From assembly GCF_015160855.1 (NCBI RefSeq), contig NZ_CP063373.1, positions 248,001-312,000 on the forward strand: a stretch of DNA of 64,000 bases. Reading direction: 5' to 3'. A program made the translations under genes and the position numbers. Shown in pieces: positions 53,922 through 61,184 of this stretch (position 1 is the stretch's first letter; each line of letters starts with the position of its first letter). Below the pieces are notes generated by a model. That model saw only the letters and a list, made by a program, of their open reading frames with translations. It searched no databases and was not told where the DNA came from. The DNA comes from Streptomyces ferrugineus (GTDB lineage: Bacteria > Actinomycetota > Actinomycetes > Streptomycetales > Streptomycetaceae).

Positions 53922-54998
53922 TCAGATATCCAGGGGAAGTTGCTGGACCAGCAGCTTTCCGGCCATGGTCACGCCGCCGTCCATCGCGATGGCGAGGCCC
54001 TCGGCGTAGACGTGCGGTCCCTCGACCACGGGGTCGTTGCCGTCCTCGTCGTCCTCGGAGCCGACCTCGCCCAGCAGATACGGAATGGGGCTGTGGCCGT
54101 GAACGATGCGGGTGCCGCCGTACGTATCGAGCAGGGAGCGCACATGGTCCGCGCCGCCCTCGTCGCGGAAGGAGAAACGCTTGGTGAACTTGCGGAACAG
54201 GTCCCAGACCTCGTCGGCGTCATTGCGCGTGAGCGTCTCGCGGACGGTGTCGTTGACCGCTTCGATCGAGTCGCCGTAGTCGAGATAGGCGGTGGTGTCC
54301 GAGTGCACGAGCAGATGGCCGTCGACCGCTTCCATGGCGTCCAGCCGGGACATCCACTGCAGATGGTGGTCCTGGAGACGGTCCATGTCGGTCTTCTGGC
54401 CACCGTTGAGGAGCCAGGCCGCCTGGAAGGTGGCGGTGCCCGCGCCGGAGTTGACGGGGGTGTCGCCGAACCGCTTGGCGCCGATCAGCAGCAGCTCGTG
54501 ATTGCCCATCAGGGCCTTGCAGTAGCCGCCGGCCGCGGCGGCCTCGGCGGACAGCCGCATCACGAGGTCGATGACGCCGATGCCGTCCGGGCCGCGGTCG
54601 GTGAAGTCGCCGAGGAACCACAGCCGGGCGGTGCCCGCGGACCAGTTCCCCGCCGAGTCGATGAGGCCCTTCTCCTGGAGTGCGGCCACCAGCTCGTCGA
54701 GATAGCCGTGCACATCACCGACGACGAACAGCGGGCCGGGGCCGGCCGTGGACTGCGGGGTCGGCAGGGCGGCGGGGTCGACGGCCACCTGCACGGTGTC
54801 GCCGCGGTTGATCACCGGCAGGTCGCGCTCGGTGGGCGTGTACCCCTCGGGGTAGGTCTCGTCGAGGGACGGGGCGACCTCACCCGGGTGTGTGCTGTGG
54901 GCATACGGACCGGCCTCGTGGACGTACGCGGGCACCCGGAAGTCGCGCAACGTCGCCGTGCGCTCCACCTCGGGTCCCTGACCGGCCCCCTGAGTCAT
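53922..54998 (-). CDS. PPP-family metallophosphoesterase
   Basis: 358 aa from ATG 54998 (GGAGGGG upstream; the frame runs to 55679 without homology). Metal motifs: GDVHG, GDFTDRG, GNHE, H in LLVHSDT, and VHGHSP, in canonical spacing for Ser/Thr phosphatases or diadenosine polyphosphate hydrolases. Acts on phospho-Ser/Thr proteins or nucleotides; which one is undetermined. Not adjacent to a kinase gene. Confidence 0.92.
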   Translation of the reverse strand: MTQGAGQGPEVERTATLRDFRVPAYVHEAGPYAHSTHPGEVAPSLDETYPEGYTPTERDLPVINRGDTVQVAVDPAALPTPQSTAGPGPLFVVGDVHGYLDELVAALQEKGLIDSAGNWSAGTARLWFLGDFTDRGPDGIGVIDLVMRLSAEAAAAGGYCKALMGNHELLLIGAKRFGDTPVNSGAGTATFQAAWLLNGGQKTDMDRLQDHHLQWMSRLDAMEAVDGHLLVHSDTTAYLDYGDSIEAVNDTVRETLTRNDADEVWDLFRKFTKRFSFRDEGGADHVRSLLDTYGGTRIVHGHSPIPYLLGEVGSEDDEDGNDPVVEGPHVYAEGLAIAMDGGVTMAGKLLVQQLPLDI

Positions 54999-55240
54999 CA
55001 GACCCCTCCACCATCGCGCCGCATCTGCACCGCATCGGACTGCCTGGTCGCAGCGGCCCGCGGGTGTCGTGGGCCCATCATAGGAATGCCGATCGCGCCA
55101 TGTGATGACCCAGGGGTGGTGAATCGGAGCAGGACTCCTGTTCACCGCGGCTTTCGCCCCGATTGGGCAGGGCTTCGACCACTCGACGAGCGCGCTCGGC
55201 GCGTTCCCCCGACCTGCTCGCGCCGTGCCTCGGCGTGCTC

Positions 55241-56353
55241 CTACCGGTCCTCGGGGGACCGGGGCGGGCTGACCGTGGTACGCGGCGGACGTCGCTGGGA
55301 CGAGGTACGCACGATCAGTTCGGTCGGTATCACCTGCTCGACCGTCTGCTCCGACTCCAGCCCCTCGATGGCGTCGATGAGGAGCTGGACCACCGCTGTG
55401 CCGATGCGGCGTGGCTTCAGGGAGAGCGTGGTGATGGGCGGCTCGGTGTTGGCGTACACCGTCGACTCGCTGCAGCACACCAGAAGCAGGTCGTCCGGTA
55501 CGCGCAGACCGTAGCGGCGGGCGGCGGCGAGCAGGTCGGTGCCGTTCGGGTCGAACAGCCCGTAGACCGCGTCGGGCCGGTCGGGGCGGGCGAGCAGCCG
55601 GTCGGCGGCGACGGCGCCCGCGCACGGGTCGTGCGCCGGGTAGGCCTCGTACACCGGGTCCTGGCCGACGCGCTCGCACCAGCGCAGGTACGCGGTGGTC
55701 GACAGATGGGTGTACGTGTCCGTCGTGGTGCCCGTGAGCAGGCCGATCCGGCGGGCGCCCGCGTCGGCGAGGTGGTCGAGGATGCCGAGTACGGCGGCCT
55801 CGTGGTCGTTGTCGACCCAGGCGGTGACCGGGAGCGAGCCGGCGGGGCGGCCGTCGGAGACGACCGGGAGGCCCTGTCTGACCAGTTCGCTGACGACCGG
55901 GTCCTGGTCGGACGGGTCGATGACGACGGTGCCGTCGAGGGCGACGTTGGACCAGACGTCGTGGCGCGAGGTCGCGGGGAGGATCACGAGGGCGTAGCCG
56001 CGGGCGAGCGCGGCCGAGGTGGCGGCGCGGGCCATCTCGGCGAAGTACGCGAACTCGGTGAAGGTGAAAGGTTCATCCCCATAGGTCGTCACGGTCAGGC
56101 CGATGAGTCCCGACTTGCCGGTACGGAGTGTTCTGGCGGCGGCCGACGGCCGGTAGCCCAGCCGGTCGGCGACCTCGCGGACATGGCGTCGGGTGGCGTC
56201 GGGGAGCCGGCCCTTGCCGTTGAGGGCGTCGGAGACGGTCGTGATGGAGACCCCGGCGGCGGCCGCCACGTCTCTGATGCCCGCCCGACCGGGCCGACTT
56301 CCTCGACGTGAGGTTTCCGCGCGGCTCACCTGGTGCTTCCCTGCTGCTGTCAT
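55241..56353 (-). CDS. LacI-family transcriptional regulator
   Basis: 370 aa from ATG 56353 (frame open to 56419). A 30-residue basic extension precedes the HTH (IRDVAAAAGVSITTVSDALN, hinge RPSAAARTLRTGKSGLIGLT). The periplasmic-binding-like domain ends in TTLSLKPRRIGTAVVQLLID. LacI members usually sense sugars; no sugar operon is adjacent, so the target is elsewhere. Divergent from the aminotransferase gene across a 452-bp region. Confidence 0.92.
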   Translation of the reverse strand: MTAAGKHQVSRAETSRRGSRPGRAGIRDVAAAAGVSITTVSDALNGKGRLPDATRRHVREVADRLGYRPSAAARTLRTGKSGLIGLTVTTYGDEPFTFTEFAYFAEMARAATSAALARGYALVILPATSRHDVWSNVALDGTVVIDPSDQDPVVSELVRQGLPVVSDGRPAGSLPVTAWVDNDHEAAVLGILDHLADAGARRIGLLTGTTTDTYTHLSTTAYLRWCERVGQDPVYEAYPAHDPCAGAVAADRLLARPDRPDAVYGLFDPNGTDLLAAARRYGLRVPDDLLLVCCSESTVYANTEPPITTLSLKPRRIGTAVVQLLIDAIEGLESEQTVEQVIPTELIVRTSSQRRPPRTTVSPPRSPEDR

Positions 56354-56805
56354 GGCGAGCCGATAGTAGGGCTCATGCGGTGGGGTAGTGCGGACGCATA
56401 TGCAATCGTTGACAGGCACGTTTCTGCAAGGTCATCAGCCGTCAAATCCCTTTGAAAACAAGGGAGTTGAACGATCCAAAGGCAAGACGTGACTTGTCGG
56501 CGCGCATGGGCCTGCCAAGTGTCCGATGTTTCGAAGAGGTCTCAACTCACCTTCACGGGGGATGCGCGCTACGGCGTGAGCCACCGGCGCGTAGATATAT
56601 GTATGGCGCGCCCCCCGATTCGTACGCCTTCGTACGACGATGCCCGTGATGCAGGTGTGACAGGTGAGGTCGGCAGGGCGGTCCGTCGTGGCTGTGTGCA
56701 TCGGCCCTTCCTCACCTGTACGCATCGGCGCGGAATCCTCATAAGGTGAGAAGTATTGGAGCCGGCGGCGGTGATGGGCCGCCGGTGGTCGTGAGGAGGA
56801 CTGCG
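56354..56805. other. Divergent region upstream of the LacI and aminotransferase genes
   Basis: 452 bp with no convincing gene. It contains an inverted repeat, ACAGGTGAGG (56660-56669) and CCTCACCTGT (56710-56719), 40 bp apart, and a possible -10 TAAGGT (56742-56747). A 96-codon minus-strand frame is present but has no ribosome site or family features. Confidence 0.45.
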
Positions 56806-57885
56806 GTGAGCGAGACGAGCCCCAAGCTGCGCGCCGAGCTGGAGGGTATCCCCACCTACAAGCCGGGCAAGCCTGCCGCGGCCGGTGGTCCGGTGGCCTA
56901 CAAGCTGTCCTCCAACGAGAACCCCTATCCGCCGCTCCCTGGCGTGATGGAGACGGTGACGGCCGCCGCCTCGTCCTTCAACCGCTATCCGGACATGATG
57001 TGCACGGCGCTGATGAACGAGCTCTCCGACCGTTTCGGCGTCCCGCTGTCCCATCTGGCCACCGGCACCGGTTCGGTCGGAGTCGCCCAGCAACTGCTGC
57101 AGTCCACCGCCGGACCCGGCGACGAGGTCATCTACGCGTGGCGGTCCTTCGAGGCGTACCCGATCATCACGCAGATCAGCGGTGCCACGTCCGTCAAGGT
57201 GCCGCTGACTGCGGGCGAGGTGCACGACCTGGACGCGATGGCCGGCGCCATCACTGACCGCACCAGGCTGATTTTCGTCTGCAATCCCAACAACCCGACG
57301 GGCACGGTTGTGAAGCGGGCCGAGCTGGAGCGGTTCCTCGACCGGGTGCCCGGCGATGTCCTGGTGGTGCTGGACGAGGCGTACCGAGAGTTCATCCGTG
57401 ATCCCGAGGTGCCGGACGGGGTGGAGATCTACCGCGAGCGGCCGAACGTCTGTGTTCTGCGGACGTTCTCCAAGGCCTATGGCCTCGCCGGCCTCCGGGT
57501 CGGCTTCGCGGTCGCCCAGGAGCCGGTCGCGGCAGCCCTGCGCAAGACGGCTGTGCCGTTCGGGGTGAGCCAGCTCGCGCAGGACGCGGCCATCGCCTCG
57601 CTGCGTGCCGAGGACGAACTGCTCGGCCGGGTCGGGTCATTGGTGTGCGAGCGCAACCGCGTGGTCGATGGGCTGCGCGCTCAGGGCTGGACGGTGCCCG
57701 AGACCCAGGCCAACTTCGTGTGGCTGCGGCTGGGGGAGCGCACGGTCGCCTTCGCTCAGGCCTGTGAGCAGGCGGGCGTGGTGATCCGGCCGTTCCCGGG
57801 CGAGGGTGTGCGGGTGACGGTCGGGGAGGCTGAGGCGAACGACATCTTCCTGAAGGTGGCGGAAGGGTTCCGCAAGGAGCTTTAG
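56806..57885 (+). CDS. hisC: HisC-type histidinol-phosphate / aromatic aminotransferase
   Basis: 359 aa from GTG 56806, GAGGAGGA upstream. Class I/II aminotransferase: [42 protein letters not shown] and the PLP lysine in [16 protein letters not shown]. It is an isolated gene away from a his operon, so in Streptomyces it is likely the second copy, acting on histidinol-phosphate or on aromatic amino acids. Confidence 0.9.
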   Translation: MSETSPKLRAELEGIPTYKPGKPAAAGGPVAYKLSSNENPYPPLPGVMETVTAAASSFNRYPDMMCTALMNELSDRFGVPLSHLATGTGSVGVAQQLLQSTAGPGDEVIYAWRSFEAYPIITQISGATSVKVPLTAGEVHDLDAMAGAITDRTRLIFVCNPNNPTGTVVKRAELERFLDRVPGDVLVVLDEAYREFIRDPEVPDGVEIYRERPNVCVLRTFSKAYGLAGLRVGFAVAQEPVAAALRKTAVPFGVSQLAQDAAIASLRAEDELLGRVGSLVCERNRVVDGLRAQGWTVPETQANFVWLRLGERTVAFAQACEQAGVVIRPFPGEGVRVTVGEAEANDIFLKVAEGFRKEL

Positions 57886-57908
57886 GGCCGCGCGGCAGCC
57901 GAACTCAA

Positions 57909-57939
57909 ACGCCTGAGTGCCTGAGTGTGGCTCAGGCGT
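57909..57939. terminator. Hairpin between convergent aminotransferase and cyclophilin-like genes
   Basis: 9-bp arms ACGCCTGAG / CTCAGGCGT, 13-nt loop, overlapping the stop codon of the minus-strand gene. Confidence 0.55.
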
Positions 57940-58306
57940 CCATGAGTTCCACGCGCACGGGGTCGCCGTCGCGCACCGTCGCCAGCAGGCGGGGGTCGTC
58001 GTCGAGGCGGCCCAGGATGTTGCACGGGCTCGCGAGGCGGCACTCGTCGCCTCGCGAGATCGGCGTGGGGCCGTAAGGGAGGGCGAGCGCGTCGCCGTCG
58101 GTCCAGAAGGCGACCGTGCCGGGCTCGACGACCTGCTGTGCGTCCGTTTCACGTGAAACGGACACTCCTGTGTCGAAGTACACCTCCTCGCCCCAGGTGC
58201 GGGCGGTGGAGGCCAGTGGCAGGGCTTTGGCGAGAGACTGTGCGGTCGGGGTGTCGTCCAGGCGTGCGGTGAGGTGCCCCGCAGGCCATGAGATCCGTAT
58301 CTGCAT
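57932..58306 (-). CDS. Cyclophilin-like fold protein (DUF3830/TM1367-like)
   Basis: 124 aa. MQIRISWPAGHLTARLDDTP, then LAKALPLASTARTWGEEVYF and VAFWTDGDALALPYGPTPIS, match the small beta-barrel family whose members resemble cyclophilins but lack the prolyl-isomerase active-site residues. Codes through a parS site (V-S-R-E-T at about residues 50-54). A 17-bp dyad lies 9 bp before its start. Function unknown. Confidence 0.75.
   Translation of the reverse strand: MQIRISWPAGHLTARLDDTPTAQSLAKALPLASTARTWGEEVYFDTGVSVSRETDAQQVVEPGTVAFWTDGDALALPYGPTPISRGDECRLASPCNILGRLDDDPRLLATVRDGDPVRVELMDA
58146..58159. other. parS site 17 (exact), inside the cyclophilin-like gene
   Basis: Exact GTTTCACGTGAAAC, symmetric extension to 22 bp (58142-58163). 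In frame as V-S-R-E-T. Confidence 0.92.
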
Positions 58307-58454
58307 GCCGTGAATTCAACAAGATGTTGAAGTTCTTGGGAAGCCTTCCGGCGCCATGGGTCGGGCGGCCCCTCCCTGCTGGGTCGGCCGGCCGGCGTTA
58401 GGGACCCCCCGCCTATCGAGCCTCGAACGGCCATGCGTCATAATTGCTTGTGAA

Positions 58455-58470
58455 TGTGAACGCGTTCACA
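58455..58470. promoter_or_regulatory. Rex operator of cydABCD
   Basis: TGTGAACGCGTTCACA, a perfect 16-bp dyad matching the Rex operator of Streptomyces, 86 bp before the cydA start, with an extra TTGTGAA half-site just upstream. Rex represses at low NADH/NAD+ and releases when respiration is limited. Confidence 0.88.
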
Positions 58471-58556
58471 AGCGTGTCCCGGTTGCTCCCGTGCTGTACG
58501 TGACATAAGGGGCAAACTGCCGCTGTCCCCACGGCGACGTAAGGAGATGTTGCGAC

Positions 58557-60065
58557 GTGGACCTGGCTTTGGCGCCGGAGACCCTGGCGCGATGGCAGTT
58601 CGGTATCACCACCGTCTACCACTTCCTGTTCGTTCCCCTGACGATCTCACTGGCCGCCCTCACGGCCGGGCTGCAGACCGCCTGGGTGCGCACAGAAAAG
58701 GAGAAGTACCTCAGGGCGACGAAGTTCTGGGGCAAGCTCTTCCTGATCAACATCGCGATGGGTGTCGTCACCGGCATCGTGCAGGAGTTCCAGTTCGGCA
58801 TGAACTGGTCCGACTACTCCCGCTTCGTCGGTGACATCTTCGGTGCTCCACTCGCCTTCGAGGCGCTGATCGCCTTCTTCTTCGAGTCCACCTTCATCGG
58901 GCTGTGGATCTTCGGCTGGGACAAGCTGCCGAAGAAGATCCACCTGGCCTGTATGTGGATGGTCTCCATCGGCACGATCCTGTCGGCGTACTTCATCCTC
59001 GCGGCCAACTCGTGGATGCAGCACCCTGTCGGTTACAAGATCAACGAAGCCAAGGGACGCGCCGAGCTCACCGACTTCTGGCTCGTACTGACCCAGAACA
59101 CCGCCCTCGCCCAGGCCTTCCACACCCTCTCCGCGGCCTTCCTCACCGGCGGCGCGTTCATGGTCGGCATCTCCGCCTTCCATCTGCTGCGCAAGAAGCA
59201 CATCCGTGAGATGAAGACCTCGCTCAGGCTCGGCCTGGTCACCGTCGTCATCGGCGGCATGCTCACCGCGATCAGCGGCGACGTCCTCGGCAAGATCATG
59301 TACGAGCAGCAGCCGATGAAGATGGCCGCGGCCGAAGCGCTGTGGGACGGCGAGGAGCCGGCACCCTTCTCGATCTTCGCCGTCGGCGATGTCGACGAGG
59401 GCCACAACGAGGTCGCGATAGAGATCCCGGGCCTGCTGTCCTTCCTGGCCAAGGACGACTTCAGCTCGTACGTCCCCGGTATCAACGACGTCAACAAGGC
59501 CGAGCAGGAGAAGTACGGTCCCGGTGACTACCGGCCCAACATCCCCGTCGCCTACTGGGGCTTCCGCTGGATGATCGGCTTCGGCATGGCGTCGCTCGCC
59601 ATCGGCCTGGCCGGACTCTGGCTGACCCGCAAGAAGTTCATGCTGCCGCAGCACCTGAGGGTCGGTGACGACGAGGTGCCGCATCTGGTGCTGCTCCCGA
59701 AGAAGGCGCTCGGCCCGAAGCTGACCCAGTGGTACTGGCGCATCGCGATCTGGACCCTGGCCTTCCCGCTGATCGCCAACTCCTGGGGCTGGATCTTCAC
59801 CGAGATGGGCCGTCAGCCCTGGGTGGTCTACGGCGTCCTGCGGACCCGTGACGCGGTCTCCCCCGGCGTCTCCCAGGGCGAGGTCCTCACCTCGATGATC
59901 GTCTTCACCGCGCTGTACGCCATCCTCGCCGTCGTCGAGGTCAAGCTCCTCGCGAAGTACGTCAAGGCCGGCCCGCCCGAACTGACGGAGGCCGACCTGA
60001 ATCCGCCCACGAAGATCGGCGGCGACTCCCGTGACGCCGACAAGCCGATGGCCTTCTCGTACTAG
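58557..60065 (+). CDS. cydA: Cytochrome bd oxidase subunit I
   Basis: 502 aa, GTG 58557 with AAGGAG upstream. LARWQFGITTVYHFLFVPLT carries the heme ligand histidine near residue 19; the second ligand His is in the NTALAQAFHTLSAAFLTGGA segment, and a third ligand (Met) further on. The quinol-binding GRQPWVVYGVLRT segment is present with a short Q-loop. High-affinity quinol oxidase for low oxygen; works with CydB in the membrane. First gene of the operon behind the Rex site. Confidence 0.97.
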   Translation: MDLALAPETLARWQFGITTVYHFLFVPLTISLAALTAGLQTAWVRTEKEKYLRATKFWGKLFLINIAMGVVTGIVQEFQFGMNWSDYSRFVGDIFGAPLAFEALIAFFFESTFIGLWIFGWDKLPKKIHLACMWMVSIGTILSAYFILAANSWMQHPVGYKINEAKGRAELTDFWLVLTQNTALAQAFHTLSAAFLTGGAFMVGISAFHLLRKKHIREMKTSLRLGLVTVVIGGMLTAISGDVLGKIMYEQQPMKMAAAEALWDGEEPAPFSIFAVGDVDEGHNEVAIEIPGLLSFLAKDDFSSYVPGINDVNKAEQEKYGPGDYRPNIPVAYWGFRWMIGFGMASLAIGLAGLWLTRKKFMLPQHLRVGDDEVPHLVLLPKKALGPKLTQWYWRIAIWTLAFPLIANSWGWIFTEMGRQPWVVYGVLRTRDAVSPGVSQGEVLTSMIVFTALYAILAVVEVKLLAKYVKAGPPELTEADLNPPTKIGGDSRDADKPMAFSY

Positions 60066-60085
60066 GCCGAGGGAGCTGCACAGTC

Positions 60086-61105
60086 ATGGAACTTCACGAC
60101 GTCTGGTTCGTCCTGATCGCCGTCCTGTGGATCGGCTACTTCTTCCTGGAGGGCTTCGACTTCGGGGTCGGTGTCCTCACCAAGTTGCTCGCCCGCGACC
60201 GGCCCGAGCGGCGGGTGCTGATCAACACGATCGGCCCCGTCTGGGACGGCAACGAGGTCTGGCTGCTCACGGCGGGCGGCGCCACTTTCGCCGCCTTCCC
60301 CGAGTGGTACGCGACGCTCTTCTCCGGCTTCTATCTGCCGCTGTTGGTCATCCTGGTCTGCCTGATCGTCCGGGGCGTCGCCTTCGAGTACCGGGCGAAG
60401 CGGCCCGAGGAGAACTGGCAGCGCAACTGGGAGCACGCGATCTTCTGGTGCTCGCTGATCCCGGCGTTCCTGTGGGGTGTGGCCTTCGGCAACATCGTGC
60501 GGGGGGTGAAGCTCGACCAGAGCCATGAGTACGTGGGCGGCGTCCTGGACCTGCTCAACCCGTATGCGCTGCTCGGCGGTCTGGTGACGCTGACGCTGTT
60601 CACCTTCCACGGTGCGGTGTTCACCGCGCTGAAGACCGTCGGAGAGATTCGGGAGCGGGCGCGGACGCTGGCGCTGTGGGTCGGCCTCACGACGGCCGCG
60701 CTGGCGCTGATCTTCCTGCTCTGGACGCAGGTCGAGAACGGTGACGGACAGAGCCTGGTCGCCCTGGTAGTGGCTGTCGTGGCGCTGGTCGCGGCGCTTG
60801 CGGCGAACCAGGCAGGGCGCGAGGGATGGTCGTTCGCCCTGTCCGGTGTCACTATCGTGGCCGCCGTGGCGATGCTCTTCCTGACGCTCTTCCCGAACGT
60901 CATGCCGTCCTCGCTCAATGACGAGTGGAGCCTCACGGTCACCAACGCCTCATCGAGCCCCTACACCCTGAAGATCATGACCTGGTGTGCGGTCATCGCC
61001 ACACCGATCGTCATGCTCTACCAGGGCTGGACCTACTGGGTCTTCCGTAAGCGGATCGGCACGCAGCACATCGCCGCGGAAGCCGCCGCGGGATCCGCGC
61101 ACTGA
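60086..61105 (+). CDS. cydB: Cytochrome bd oxidase subunit II
   Basis: 339 aa, ATG 20 bp after the cydA stop. MELHDVWFVLIAVLWIGYFF, EGFDFGVGVL, and INTIGPVWDGNEVWLLTAGG are conserved in CydB; around eight membrane helices. Partner of CydA in the bd-type quinol oxidase, supporting it structurally. Co-transcribed with cydA. Confidence 0.97.
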   Translation: MELHDVWFVLIAVLWIGYFFLEGFDFGVGVLTKLLARDRPERRVLINTIGPVWDGNEVWLLTAGGATFAAFPEWYATLFSGFYLPLLVILVCLIVRGVAFEYRAKRPEENWQRNWEHAIFWCSLIPAFLWGVAFGNIVRGVKLDQSHEYVGGVLDLLNPYALLGGLVTLTLFTFHGAVFTALKTVGEIRERARTLALWVGLTTAALALIFLLWTQVENGDGQSLVALVVAVVALVAALAANQAGREGWSFALSGVTIVAAVAMLFLTLFPNVMPSSLNDEWSLTVTNASSSPYTLKIMTWCAVIATPIVMLYQGWTYWVFRKRIGTQHIAAEAAAGSAH

Positions 61106-61132
61106 GTCCGCCGTGGCGGGGTGTTTCACGAT

Positions 61133-61146
61133 GTTTCACGTGAAAC
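61133..61146. other. parS site 18 (exact)
   Basis: Exact GTTTCACGTGAAAC in the cydB-cydCD gap. A half-site GTTTCACG lies at 61123-61130, just before it. Confidence 0.92.
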
Positions 61147-61170
61147 ACCCCGCACTGGACCGAAGGGCTT

Positions 61171-61184
61171 GTTTCACGTGAAAC
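61171..61184. other. parS site 19 (exact), contains the cydCD start codon
   Basis: Exact GTTTCACGTGAAAC; its central GTG (61178-61180) is the likely start codon of cydCD. Confidence 0.92.

Noticed and set aside
56435..56725. 96-codon minus-strand frame between the LacI and aminotransferase genes
   Set aside because: No ribosome site, no recognisable domain and covers the inverted repeat region.
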